A stretch of 58,719 nt of DNA from Christensenellaceae bacterium. GTDB lineage: Bacteria; Bacillota; Clostridia; Christensenellales; UBA1750. Below are positions 7,847 to 16,261 of this stretch, in pieces. The notes below the pieces were generated by a model. It worked only from the letters and a program-made list of their open reading frames with translations, had not been told where the DNA came from and searched no databases. The translations under genes and the position numbers were made by a program. How positions within the stretch are numbered: position 1 is the first letter of the stretch; each line of letters opens with the position of its first letter. The stretch spans positions 1-58,719 of the forward strand of contig JAITGM010000031.1 in assembly GCA_031280685.1 (NCBI GenBank), in the 5' to 3' direction.

Positions 7847-9586
7847 ATGGAAACGCATACAAAACCGGTTTCCATCCAGGGCAAGGTCTTCAAGCGCCGC
7901 GGCTCGTGGTTCGGGCTGTATCACTACGGGCCGCCGGGCGAGGAGCCCAGCTTCTATCTGGGCACGGTGCACGGCACCGCGGCGCTCGCGCCGGGCAAGA
8001 ACAAGCTCATCGGCATCTGCGTGACCTGCAGGGGCGAAAGGGTCGATTATTCCCTCGAAGCCTACCCGGCGGAGCTGATTCTAAGAACCGCGCACGGCTG
8101 CGTCCGCTTCAGCTTCGCCAGCAGCAGCATGATTTTGGCCGAGGGTGACGAGGGCATGGGGTTGCTCTTTGAAAAGACGATGGCGCGGCACGAAAGCGTG
8201 CACGAGCGCAAGGGCGGCGCTTGGGAGGCCTTTTTCCGCATGACCTGCGCGGTGGTCTTCAAGGGGCTGAACGGCTCGGGCTTTGACTTTAACGACGGGA
8301 CGGCGCCCTGGGATCTAGACGAGCTTTCCAGCTGCGCGGTTTGCGGCCAGACCAGGCCGGGGCCGGGTGGCGGATTCACCCTCGCAATGGAAGAGTCCGT
8401 CTTTGACGGCGTGGTGCGCGATGAATACCCGGGCTACGCCGAGGCGAAGGCCTCGATGCAAGCCGATTGGGATGAGTTCATCGAGAAGATGCCGGCCTTT
8501 GCGGCGCCCTACGAAAGCGCGCGCGAGGGGGCCGAGTACACGCTTTGGTCTTTCCTGACCGAGCCCTGCGGCATGGCCAAGCACACGATGATCTTGATGT
8601 TTGCGGCCAATATGGCTTCACAATGGCAAATGTGCCAAAACGCCGTCGCCCTGCAGGCGCATACCGCCCTGGCGGTCGATCTGCTGTTGGGGCCGATCGA
8701 GCGGATCAGCCCGCTTGGCCAACTGCCGGATATGTATGACGACAGCTTCATGGAATCCCTAATGGTCAAGCCGCCGATGCACGGCTGGGCCGTGCTCGAG
8801 ATCCTGAAGCGCCAGGATCTTTTTAAGGCGGTTCCGCGCGAGAAAATCGAAACGCTCTATGCTGGCATGGGCAGATGGGCGGATTGGTTCCTCACGCATC
8901 GCGACGACGATGGTGACGGGCTGCCGAACCTCGTCCATAGCGACGAATCGGGCTTTGACGACTGCTCCCTTTGGGAAAATGAGCTGCAGATCGCATCGCC
9001 CGAGGTTTCTTCCTACCTCGCGCTGCTCTTTGAAGCCTGCGGCGAGCTGGCAAAGCGGCTGGGTAAGCCCGAAGAGGAGAGCACGGCCTGGTTTCAAAAG
9101 TCAAAAACCCTGCTTTCGCGGATGATCGGGCTGCTTTGGGATGGAAGGCGCTTCGCCGGCCTCTCGGTCAAGAGCCGCAAGAAGCTGTATTCGGGCAGCA
9201 TCGTGCATTATATGCCCGTGATCCTCGGTAACCGGCTGCCCAAGCCGATTTTAGATCAGCTCGTCGCCGATTTGGCCGACCCGGCGACCTTTTTCAGCCC
9301 CTGGGGCATCGCCTCAGAGAACATGACGAGCAAGCTCTTCGTGCCCTTCGGCTGGGGGCGCGGCTGTGTGCTGCCGCCCTCTATGCTCTACATCGTCACC
9401 GGTCTGTGGGATACCGAACACCGCGCCTTTGCCAAAAAGGCCGGGGAAAACTACTGCAAGGCGCTCATTGAGGGGGATTTCCCCTTCTTCATCGACTCGA
9501 AGACGGGCGAAGGAAGGTATTACGGCTGCAGCTGGACGGCCTGCGCCTACACGGTGCTCGCAGGGCTGATCAGCCAGGAAGAATAA
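7847..9586 (+). CDS. MGH1-like / GH63-type glycoside hydrolase
   Basis: A 579-residue protein with an N-terminal beta domain (about 1-180) and an (alpha/alpha)6 toroid, as in the mannosylglycerate and glucosylglycerate hydrolases and GH63 enzymes (PF22422 type). Typical signatures are HRDDDGDGLPNLVHSDESG (about 365), the acidic DDCSLWENELQ segment, the SENMTSKLF region and the W-R-x-G-type end motif GWGRGCVLPPSMLYIV. No signal peptide is seen, so a cytosolic enzyme acting on an imported or compatible-solute glycoside is likely. ATG 7847 follows AAAAGGAG; the longer open frame lacks support. It is monocistronic. Confidence 0.75.
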   Translation: METHTKPVSIQGKVFKRRGSWFGLYHYGPPGEEPSFYLGTVHGTAALAPGKNKLIGICVTCRGERVDYSLEAYPAELILRTAHGCVRFSFASSSMILAEGDEGMGLLFEKTMARHESVHERKGGAWEAFFRMTCAVVFKGLNGSGFDFNDGTAPWDLDELSSCAVCGQTRPGPGGGFTLAMEESVFDGVVRDEYPGYAEAKASMQADWDEFIEKMPAFAAPYESAREGAEYTLWSFLTEPCGMAKHTMILMFAANMASQWQMCQNAVALQAHTALAVDLLLGPIERISPLGQLPDMYDDSFMESLMVKPPMHGWAVLEILKRQDLFKAVPREKIETLYAGMGRWADWFLTHRDDDGDGLPNLVHSDESGFDDCSLWENELQIASPEVSSYLALLFEACGELAKRLGKPEEESTAWFQKSKTLLSRMIGLLWDGRRFAGLSVKSRKKLYSGSIVHYMPVILGNRLPKPILDQLVADLADPATFFSPWGIASENMTSKLFVPFGWGRGCVLPPSMLYIVTGLWDTEHRAFAKKAGENYCKALIEGDFPFFIDSKTGEGRYYGCSWTACAYTVLAGLISQEE

Positions 9587-9796
9587 CAGGAACGGGCGCG
9601 CACGCCCCCGAAGCCGTAACGCGAGCCCACGCGCTGCTTCGGCGCCGCCTGCAGCGAAATCCCGCCTGCAGGCGGTGCCCGCATTGAGTTCGGTTGCCTT
9701 CAGGGTGTTTTGCGAAGCGAGAAGTGTTTTGGGCCGCGCATTCAAAGGGGCAAGGGAGGTGCAGGGGCGAGCGGAGCTTAAATGGGTCGCGCCGAA

Positions 9797-9819
9797 GGAA
9801 AGCCGCAGGGCGGCTTTCC
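9797..9819. other. Hairpin in the 344-base gap after the glycosidase
   Basis: GGAAAGCCG and CGGCTTTCC form a 9-bp stem without a T run. The rest of 9587-9890 contains no convincing gene or RNA; short GC-rich inverted repeats (for example CCGCCTGCAGGCGG near 9665) are the only structure seen. Confidence 0.35.
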
Positions 9820-9890
9820 CCGCTTGATGGGGCCGAAGCACACCCTTTTGTGGCAAAAAAGCTGCATCGCAGCCTGAGAGAGGTTTTCTT

Positions 9891-9927
9891 TGCAAAAAAT
9901 AATCGGAGCAAAGCGAACTTTGCTCCG
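9891..9927 (-). terminator. Terminator of the tRNA Thr-Tyr-Leu operon
   Basis: On the minus strand, CGGAGCAAAG pairs with CTTTGCTCCG around a TTCG tetraloop, followed by ATTATTTTTTG. It starts four bases after the CCA end of tRNA-Leu and closely resembles the terminator behind tRNA-Val at 17843. Confidence 0.9.
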
Positions 9928-9930
9928 GCG

Positions 9931-10017
9931 TGGTGCGGATAAGAGGACTTGAACCTCCATGAGAAAGCTCTCACACGGACCTGAACCGTGCGCGTCTGCC
10001 AATTCCGCCATATCCGC
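9931..10017 (-). tRNA. tRNA-Leu (anticodon CAG)
   Basis: Cloverleaf with acceptor TGCGGATA/TATCCGCA-type pairing, D arm GGCGGAATTGGCAGACGC, anticodon loop TTCAGGT (CAG), a long class II variable arm (GAGAGC/TTTCTC region) and T loop GTTCAAGTC. CCA is encoded (9931-9933). It is the last gene of a three-tRNA operon on the minus strand. Confidence 0.95.
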
Positions 10018-10022
10018 AGGGC

Positions 10023-10107
10023 TGGTGGAAGGGGGTGGATTCGAACCACCGAAGTCGTCGACGGCAGATTTACAGTCTGCTCCCTTTAGCCACTCGGGAA
10101 CCCTTCC
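10023..10107 (-). tRNA. tRNA-Tyr (anticodon GTA)
   Basis: Acceptor GGAAGGG/CCCTTCC, anticodon loop CTGTAAA (GTA), a class II variable arm (CGTCGACGACTTCG) and T loop GGTTCGAATCC. The CCA end is encoded. It is separated by five bases from tRNA-Leu. Confidence 0.95.
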
Positions 10108-10144
10108 ATGGTGCATGATGATGCGCGGCGCTCCATTGGAGCGT

Positions 10145-10220
10145 TGGAGCTGGCGATGGGACTTGAACCCGCAACCTGCTGATTACAAATCAGCTGCTCT
10201 GCCAATTGAGCTACGCCAGC
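10145..10220 (-). tRNA. tRNA-Thr (anticodon TGT)
   Basis: Acceptor GCTGGCG/CGCCAGC, D arm TAGCTCAATTGGCAGAGCA, anticodon loop TTTGTAA (TGT), T loop GGGTTCAAGTCC, discriminator T and an encoded CCA. It is the first gene of the tRNA operon. Confidence 0.95.
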
Positions 10221-10279
10221 GCGGCCTGAACCATCCCAGCGGCAAGGAGAGAAAACCCCCTCTCGCCTCAACGAAGGGT

Positions 10280-10308
10280 ATTATATCAGCGGCGCGGGGG
10301 CTTGTCAA
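10280..10308 (-). promoter_or_regulatory. Consensus promoter of the tRNA Thr-Tyr-Leu operon
   Basis: On the minus strand, TTGACA and TATAAT match consensus exactly with a 17-base spacer. The first tRNA starts about 60 bases downstream. The tRNA-Arg gene at 39494 has an identical TTGACA-17-TATAAT arrangement. Confidence 0.92.
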
Positions 10309-10436
10309 GCCTCGGGCGAAGAATCTCGGCGCCCGCCCGCCGCGCCCGTTGGGGGATGCGCCCGGCGAGGGCGATTTTATATTGAATTTACATTTTGTTC
10401 ATCGAAGTCGGAGGCAAAATACCGTAAGGTGGTGCT

Positions 10437-11618
10437 ATGAGCAAGCTATTGATGGTCAGTTTTGACGCAGTGCCCAGCGACGAGTGGGCCGGCCTTTGCG
10501 CGCACCCAAACATCGCGGCTTTCGCGGCGCGCGCCCGCGTGACGCTGGATGTTCAGTCCGTCTTCCCGACCAACACCTACCCCGTGCATTGCTCGGTGAT
10601 TACGGGGCGGCAGCCCTGTGATCACGGCGTCATCGGCAACACGGAGCCCTTCCCCAAACGCCACCCGCGCTGGGTGACGGACGCGGCCGCGATCCGTTCA
10701 AAGACGCTCTGGCAGGCGGCGCGGGAGCAGGGCCTGACCGTGGCCTCCGTGCTCTGGCCCTGCACGGGCTTTGCCCGCGAAATCCGCTGGAACGTGCCCG
10801 AACTGCCGCCGCGGCCCGGGCAAAACCAGCTTTTGGCGAATTTGCGGGCCGGCAGCAAGCTCCTGCAGGCCGGCCTGTTTCTAAAATACGGTAAAATGCT
10901 CAAGGGCGTCGATCAACCAGGCCTGGATGCCTTCGTCACCGCCTGCGCGGCCGACCTTCTGCGGCGCAAAAATCCGGATCTGACCCTCGTGCATCTCACG
11001 GCCTACGATACGCTCTGCCATCGCTACGGCCGCGGCGCGGCCGAGCTTTCGACGGCCTTCGAGGCGCTCGATCAAAACCTAGGCATTTTGCTGAAGGCGG
11101 CCGGCCCCGATGTGGGCGTGATCGTGTTTTCAGACCATGCGCAGCTCAATGTCCACAGCGCGCGAACGCCCAACGATTTGCTCGTTGAGCTTGGTTTGCT
11201 AAACCGCGGCGAAACGGAAAACGAACCCTACGCGCCGGGCGCCTTCGGCTGCTTCATCGAGTGCTGCGGGGGCAGCGCCTTCTTCCACGCGGGCAGCCTT
11301 TCCGGCGGGAAAATCGCTCTCGTTCGCGAAAAAATCGCCGCTTCCGATGGATTTTTACGCTTCTTGACCGAGGAAGAGCTGCGCTCTTCCGGGCGTGGGG
11401 ATCTGGCCTTTGGCTACGGCCTGCGCGAGGGCTACATCGCGGAGGCGAGCCCCGAAGCCCATAAGGGCAACCATGGCTACCCGCTCGATATGCCGGACTA
11501 TACCGTGTTTTACGCGGCAATGGGCGACGGGCTCACGCCAGGGGAGCGCGGTTCCGGCGGCAGCCTGCTCGGCATTGCCCCGCTCGCCGCCCAAATGCTG
11601 GGCATCCACTGGCCATAA
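10437..11618 (+). CDS. Alkaline phosphatase superfamily phosphodiesterase (type I NPP-like)
   Basis: A 393-residue enzyme of the PF01663 type, which cleaves phosphodiesters or pyrophosphates with two metal ions and a Thr nucleophile. The start SFDAVPSDEW holds the first metal Asp, FPTNTYPVHCSVITG (about 43-57) holds the nucleophile Thr, HLTAYDTLCHRYG (about 185) holds metal Asp and His, FSDHAQ (about 236) and GNHGYPLDM (about 355) hold further ligands. No signal peptide is seen, so it is probably cytosolic. The substrate is unknown. The MFS gene follows after 22 bases, suggesting a shared transcript. Confidence 0.85.
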   Translation: MSKLLMVSFDAVPSDEWAGLCAHPNIAAFAARARVTLDVQSVFPTNTYPVHCSVITGRQPCDHGVIGNTEPFPKRHPRWVTDAAAIRSKTLWQAAREQGLTVASVLWPCTGFAREIRWNVPELPPRPGQNQLLANLRAGSKLLQAGLFLKYGKMLKGVDQPGLDAFVTACAADLLRRKNPDLTLVHLTAYDTLCHRYGRGAAELSTAFEALDQNLGILLKAAGPDVGVIVFSDHAQLNVHSARTPNDLLVELGLLNRGETENEPYAPGAFGCFIECCGGSAFFHAGSLSGGKIALVREKIAASDGFLRFLTEEELRSSGRGDLAFGYGLREGYIAEASPEAHKGNHGYPLDMPDYTVFYAAMGDGLTPGERGSGGSLLGIAPLAAQMLGIHWP

Positions 11619-11640
11619 AAAAACCAAAGGGGGAAGGAAC

Positions 11641-13077
11641 ATGAGCGAATCTTCAAACGCCCCGAAGGGGGCCGGCTCCAAGTTCAGCAAGCGCGAAAAG
11701 AGCTGGATCCTTTACGACTGGGCCAATTCCGTCTATGCCACCATCATGATGGCCGCGGTCTTCAACGCCTTTTTTACCGCCCTGGTCGATGATCCCCGCG
11801 GCGGCGACTACTGGTGGAGCATCGGCACGATGATCTCGATGCTGCTGGTTGCGGTTCTGGCGCCCCTGGTCGGCGCCTTTGCGGACTATAAGAGCCACAA
11901 AAAGAAGCTCTTTGCCTTCTTTTTGCTGTTGGGGCTCGCAGCCACCGCTCTTTGCGCAATTTTGGATGATTGGCGCTTCCTGCTGGCGGGCTATATCCTC
12001 TCTAACATCGGCTTTAACGGCTGCAATATCCTGTACGATAGCTTTTTGCCCGATGTGACCAGCCCCGAGCGCATGGATACGGTTTCGGGTTGGGGTTACG
12101 CCATGGGCTACATCGGCGGCAGCACGGTTCCCTTCCTCATGAGCATCGCGCTCATCCAGTTCGGCGGCGCCCTGGGCCTTGGCACCGCCGGGGCGGTGAA
12201 GTGCTCGGTTCTGCTCACGGTGCTCTGGTGGGGGCTGTTCTCTATCCCCTTTCTAAGGAATGTGCGCCAAGAAAGCTACGTCGAAAAGCCCAGGGAGGGC
12301 GTGCTGCGCCACACCCTGCAAAACGCCTTCACGGCCGGGAAGGCCATCGTGCAAAACAAGCCGCTTTTCCTCTTTGTATTGGCCTATTTTTTCTATATCG
12401 ACGGCGTGGGCACCATCATCAACCTGGCCACAAGCTATGGCACGCAGCTTGGCCTGGGCATGCTCGGCATGATCTTCGCCCTGCTCGTCACCCAGCTGGT
12501 CGCCTTCCCCTGCAGCATCCTCTTCAGCCGCCTTGCCAAAAAAACCGGCGGACTCAACATGCTTACGGTTGCGGTTTCGGTCTATGTGCTGATCTGCGTC
12601 GTGGGCTTTTTCATGGGCTTCCTCATCGAGGGGGCCGAGATCCCGGCAAAGCTCGGCGCGCTTTCTTCAGCCGGCGTCATCGCCCCGCAGGGCGGCAATT
12701 TAAGCGCAATCAACGCATCGCTCGCGGCTGCGGGCATCGAAGAGGGCGCCTGGAACCTGGATCCGGCCTACGTCCTGGCGCTCAGCCGCTCCACGCTGCT
12801 GTTTTGGGTGCTGGCCCTGCTCGTGGGCACGGTGCAGGGCGGCATCCAGGCGCTTTCGCGCTCCTTCTTCGGCAAGCTGACGCCGCCCGAAAAGTCCGGC
12901 GAATATTTCGGCTTTTTTGAGATCTTCGGCAAGTTCGCGGCCATCCTCGGCCCGATGCTCTACGCCCTCACGAAGGCCTTCACGGGCCGCAGCTCCTTCT
13001 CCATCCTCTCTATCGTCGTCCTCTTCGTGGCCGCACTGGTCATCCTCACCACGCAGCGCCGTTTTTTGCCCAAATAA
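11641..13077 (+). CDS. MFS transporter, Atg22/UMF1 family
   Basis: Predicted 478-residue permease with about twelve membrane helices. The start FSKREKSWILYDWANSVYAT is the hallmark of the UMF1/Atg22-like branch (PF11700), and the GYIGGSTVPFL, TVQGGIQALSRSFFGKLTP and EYFGFFEIFGKFAAILGP segments also fit. Some relatives export amino acids from the yeast vacuole; bacterial substrates are unknown. It lies directly after the phosphodiesterase gene with an AAGGGGGAAGG ribosome site before ATG 11641, and is followed by a terminator, so the pair may handle one compound (inference). Confidence 0.85.
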   Translation: MSESSNAPKGAGSKFSKREKSWILYDWANSVYATIMMAAVFNAFFTALVDDPRGGDYWWSIGTMISMLLVAVLAPLVGAFADYKSHKKKLFAFFLLLGLAATALCAILDDWRFLLAGYILSNIGFNGCNILYDSFLPDVTSPERMDTVSGWGYAMGYIGGSTVPFLMSIALIQFGGALGLGTAGAVKCSVLLTVLWWGLFSIPFLRNVRQESYVEKPREGVLRHTLQNAFTAGKAIVQNKPLFLFVLAYFFYIDGVGTIINLATSYGTQLGLGMLGMIFALLVTQLVAFPCSILFSRLAKKTGGLNMLTVAVSVYVLICVVGFFMGFLIEGAEIPAKLGALSSAGVIAPQGGNLSAINASLAAAGIEEGAWNLDPAYVLALSRSTLLFWVLALLVGTVQGGIQALSRSFFGKLTPPEKSGEYFGFFEIFGKFAAILGPMLYALTKAFTGRSSFSILSIVVLFVAALVILTTQRRFLPK

Positions 13078-13095
13078 GGCCGAAGCCCTCCAAAA

Positions 13096-13132
13096 AAAAG
13101 CCCGCTTTCGCCTTCGCGGAAGCGGGCTTTTG
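13096..13132 (+). terminator. Terminator after the MFS gene
   Basis: AAAGCCCGCTT and AAGCGGGCTTTT pair around a short GC-rich apex (TCGCCTTCGCGG), 20 bases after the stop codon. The A run before the stem means it could also work on the other strand. Confidence 0.8.
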
Positions 13133-13233
13133 CGCGTGCCGAAAAAAGGGGGAATAGGGCTGAATATCGCGAGACTTTTTCGCTTTGCATATGCAGCTTG
13201 CCGCCGGGCTGGGGATGAAGCCGCTCCCCGGGG

Positions 13234-13305
13234 TGTGGAAAGCACGCGCCAAGCACGAAAAACGCGGAAACATCCTGTGGAAAACCTTGTGGAAACTGTG
13301 GATTT
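13234..13305 (+). repeat. Cluster of four TGTGGAWWN boxes (DnaA-box-like)
   Basis: TGTGGAAAG (13234), TGTGGAAAA (13276), TGTGGAAAC (13288) and TGTGGATTT (13297) occur in 72 bases, three of them within 30. The second matches the relaxed DnaA box TTWTNCACA on the complementary strand; the others differ by one or two bases. The surrounding 13133-13434 has no gene. Binding is unproven. Confidence 0.4.
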
Positions 13306-13434
13306 CCCTGCCTGGATAGCCGCGGAGCTTTATGCAGGCCACGCCGGAGGAAGGCCGAAAACAAGGCATGCCCACCCCCCGCGCGGCGTATGCATAAGCA
13401 AAACGCCTTTTGGGCCAGGGAGGGGGTTATCGCC

Positions 13435-14145
13435 ATGGACGAGCGGCGCCAGTGGCGGGCCGTCGCGGCGCTTTTGACGAGCATCGCCCTATTTTTTGCC
13501 CTGTTTGAGGGCGCGCCGGCGCGGCAGGCGGCCAGCCCCAACTTAAGCTCCATGCCGCTCTTTGGCAGGGTGATCGGCATCGACCCGGGCCATGGCGGCT
13601 ACGATGGAGGCGCGGTGAGCGCCACGGGCCGGGCCGAAAAGGAATATAATCTCGAAATCTCTATGCGGCTCGGCGCCGCCGTGGAGGCCCTGGGCGGCAC
13701 CGTGGTCTATACCCGCGAAGCCGACATCGCCCTGATCGATCCGGCCAACACCCCGGGCTACAAAAAGCGCAAGGAGCTTGATAACCGCATTTCCATCCTG
13801 CAAGAGGCGAACGTGGACGCCGTGGTCAGCATCCACATGAACAATTTCAGGCCCCAGCGCGCGATTCGCGGCGCACAGGCCTTCTATAGGGCGGGCAGCG
13901 CGGGCGGCGAGTCGCTGGCTCAGGCCGTTTACGGCTGCCTGGCCCAAATCGAGGAAGCCCGCCCGCGCAAGCCGGTCATCGGGGATTATTACATCCTCAA
14001 CAGCGCGGACGCGGCGATTTTGATGGAGTGCGGCTTCCTTTCGAATCGGGAGGAAGAGAAGCTTCTCGCCGACGGGGACTACCAAACCCGCCTGGCCTCG
14101 GCCATCGCCCGGGGGCTGGCGCTCTATTTCGAAACGGCGCCCTGA
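13435..14145 (+). CDS. N-acetylmuramoyl-L-alanine amidase, CwlD-like
   Basis: A zinc amidase (Amidase_3) of 236 residues, the size of B. subtilis CwlD, which removes peptide side chains from muramic acid so that muramic-delta-lactam of the spore cortex can form. An N-terminal membrane anchor (about 8-25, VAALLTSIALFFALF) precedes IDPGHGGYDGGAV (first zinc His), EKEYNLEIS (zinc Glu), VSIHMNN (second His) and ILMECGFLSN (catalytic Glu). No SPOR or SH3 domain is present. ATG 13435 is behind AGGGAGGGGG; an upstream ATG lacks such a site. Spore function is inferred from length and from the sporulation genes in the window. Confidence 0.8.
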   Translation: MDERRQWRAVAALLTSIALFFALFEGAPARQAASPNLSSMPLFGRVIGIDPGHGGYDGGAVSATGRAEKEYNLEISMRLGAAVEALGGTVVYTREADIALIDPANTPGYKKRKELDNRISILQEANVDAVVSIHMNNFRPQRAIRGAQAFYRAGSAGGESLAQAVYGCLAQIEEARPRKPVIGDYYILNSADAAILMECGFLSNREEEKLLADGDYQTRLASAIARGLALYFETAP

Positions 14146-14839
14146 GCTTGGCCTGGGGGCGGCCCGCGGGGCTATAAAAATTAGGAGGAAAGCGTTGGCA
14201 CAAGGGGGATGCGCCAACCCCATGAAACAGCCCTCCTTTCGTTTTTTCGCGAATGGCGGGGCGAAAAAAAGAGGATCAAGTGCGAGTGAAACGGGCCTTG
14301 GCGCTCGCGTTGGCCGCCATCTTGCTCCTTTTGCGCCACGGCCCGGGAATTGGCTGCGAAGGCGGCCTCCCTGATCTGCCGCCGGGACCTTCGGCTGCGC
14401 GAAGCCCTGCCTTCGAGCGGCGGCTGAACCTGCGCGCGGGTTCGGCCTAAGCCACCCCGTTTGGCGCGCTTTTCCGCGCGCGTCATCTTCACCATTGCGC
14501 GGCCGGCCAACCCAGCCGGCGGCGAAGGCCCGCCCCCAATAGACCCTTGGCTGGGCCGCCCGAAGCCGAACTTCAGGCCCCCTTGCGGATTTTTCTTTTC
14601 GGCGCCGTCCTTGGCGGCGGCAAGGCGGCGGCCTGCTTCGCCGAGCGCATGGATAAGGAATCTGGCGCTGTGCCCGATCCCCCGAGCGGATCCAACCGGC
14701 TGCCGGCGGGGGCGCGAAGCCGCCCCTGTTTTTTGCGGTTTTATAGGCCCGTGCGGCCGCATTCTTAACACGGCCATTACCCTGGCCGCCCGCCGATGTG
14801 GTATCGTAGCCAAAAACTCGGCTAAGGGGCGAAAAAACC
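14146..14839. other. 694-base gap without a supported gene
   Basis: Open frames on both strands here are rich in Arg, Pro and Ala with no domain and are typical GC-rich artefacts. Two weak starts were noted: a TTG at 14194 behind TAGGAGG, and a GTG near 14283 that opens a hydrophobic stretch (ALALALAAILLLL). A GTTGGC/GCCAAC hairpin occurs at 14193-14218. A decayed gene is possible. Confidence 0.4.
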
Positions 14840-15658
14840 ATGCGAAACGACGAAAGAGCGGCGGAGTTCATCATCGATGCGCATTGCCATATCTTCCCGG
14901 CTAAGATCGCCGAAAAGGCCACGCAGAATATCGGCCGCTTTTATGAAACGAGGATGGACGCGCCCGCCGGCGAGGTCGATGCCCTGCTCCAGAGCGGCAA
15001 GGCCATCGGCGTGGGCCGTTACGTGGTCTGCTCGGTGGCCACGAAGGCTAGCCAGGTGCAAAGCATCAACAACTTCATCGCAGAAAGCTGTGCCGCTCAC
15101 CCGGAATTTCTGGGCCTGCTCACCTTGACGCCGGACTTTGAAGCCATCGGCCAAGAGATCGACCGCGCGCTGGCGCTCGGCCTGCGCGGCGTGAAGCTGC
15201 ACCCCGACTTTCAAGGCTTCGCCATCGACGACGAGGCGGTTTTTTCGATGTATGAGGCCATCGCGGCGCGCGGCCTGCCGCTGCTCTTCCACGCGGGCGA
15301 TCGGCGCTACGCCTTTTCAAGCCCCGAGCGCCTGGCGAAGGTGGCACGGCGCTTCCCGGGGCTGACCTGCGTGGCCGCCCACTTTGGCGGCTACAGCGAG
15401 TGGGAGAGGGTGCGCGTCTATGACGGGCTGGAAAACGTCTTTTTCGATACCTGCTCGGCCCTTGGCGTCATGCCCGACTTGGGGCTGGCCGAGCGGCTCA
15501 TCGAGCACTTTGGCGCGGAACGCTTCATGTTCGGCACGGATTTTCCCATGTGGGGGCACGAGGCCGAGTTCGCCCGCTTTGGAGCCCTGCCACTGAGCGC
15601 GGCCCAGCGCGAGCAGATCCTGCACAAGACCGCCGAGAAGGTTTATTTCGGCGCATAA
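14840..15658 (+). CDS. Amidohydrolase (Amidohydro_2 TIM barrel)
   Basis: A 272-residue metal-dependent hydrolase or decarboxylase of the PF04909 family, related to ACMS decarboxylase and 4-oxalomesaconate hydratase-like enzymes. Metal ligands appear as IDAHCHIF (HxH, residues 13-19), VKLHPDFQG, LLFHAGD (His about 153), AAHFGGY (His about 178) and FGTDFPMWG (Asp about 236). The substrate is not evident. ATG 14840 follows AAGGGGC. It stands alone between a long gap and the YbjN gene. Confidence 0.8.
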   Translation: MRNDERAAEFIIDAHCHIFPAKIAEKATQNIGRFYETRMDAPAGEVDALLQSGKAIGVGRYVVCSVATKASQVQSINNFIAESCAAHPEFLGLLTLTPDFEAIGQEIDRALALGLRGVKLHPDFQGFAIDDEAVFSMYEAIAARGLPLLFHAGDRRYAFSSPERLAKVARRFPGLTCVAAHFGGYSEWERVRVYDGLENVFFDTCSALGVMPDLGLAERLIEHFGAERFMFGTDFPMWGHEAEFARFGALPLSAAQREQILHKTAEKVYFGA

Positions 15659-15715
15659 ATATGCACCCTTTTCGGCTTTTCTACGTAGGATAGAGTTAGA
15701 AAGGGGGAACCGCGC

Positions 15716-16159
15716 ATGGAGGATTGGCAGGGCCTGATCGAGCAATTTCTGGAGCAAAAAGGGTACGCCTGGGAGCGGAACGATGGCCTGACCTGCTTTA
15801 CGATACAGGGCGCGCTGGAATACTACCCCGTTTTTGTGATGGCAAGGAAGGATATGCTGGTGACCCTGGCGCAGTACCCTTCCGCGATGCCCGATGAAAA
15901 GTGCTTAGAAATGGCCCATTTCTTGCACATGGCTAATTTTGGGATGTTGCTTGGCAACTTCGAAATAGACTTAGATGAGGGCGAGCTGCGCTTTAAAACC
16001 TGCCTCTTTTTGCCCGAGGGCAAGCCACCGCGAGCCTGCTTGGCGCGCTACCTCTTTACCCCTGCGTTGATGCTGGAAAAGTACGCCCCTGGCATCCGCG
16101 CCATTTTGGATGGCAGGGCGCTTGCCGGGCGGGCGCTCGCGCTCTGCGAGGATGCCTGA
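15716..16159 (+). CDS. YbjN-domain protein
   Basis: A 147-residue cytosolic protein resembling the YbjN / type III secretion chaperone-like fold (PF10722). The central AHFLHMANFGMLLGNFEIDL and ELRFKTCLFLPE segments follow the family's two-helix then beta-strand pattern. Family members are thought to bind other proteins; no enzymatic role is known. ATG 15716 follows AAAGGGGG. The gene is monocistronic, with a strong hairpin behind it. Confidence 0.6.
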   Translation: MEDWQGLIEQFLEQKGYAWERNDGLTCFTIQGALEYYPVFVMARKDMLVTLAQYPSAMPDEKCLEMAHFLHMANFGMLLGNFEIDLDEGELRFKTCLFLPEGKPPRACLARYLFTPALMLEKYAPGIRAILDGRALAGRALALCEDA

Positions 16160-16172
16160 AACTCGTTTTTTA

Positions 16173-16208
16173 AAAATGCCGCGTTTTCGCACGAAAACGC
16201 GGCATTTT
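16173..16208. terminator. Bidirectional terminator after the YbjN gene
   Basis: AAAATGCCGCGTTTTCG and its complement form a 16 to 17-bp perfect stem with loop CAC, beginning 14 bases after the stop codon. The A and T ends make it suitable for both directions. Confidence 0.8.
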
Positions 16209-16261
16209 CGCATGAAAATGACCTTCTCGGCATAAGCCTTTTGGGGAAGGAGTGAGCAACA

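Noticed and set aside
14194..14450. TTG- and GTG-started small frames after the amidase gene, one with a hydrophobic stretch
   Set aside because: Only the ribosome-site look-alike supports them; composition is GC-rich artefact and no family fits. Kept only as a note on the gap.
13543..14922. A 459-codon minus-strand frame over the amidase and the following gap
   Set aside because: Half of it is antisense to a clear amidase and the remainder is Arg/Pro-rich with no domain or ribosome site.
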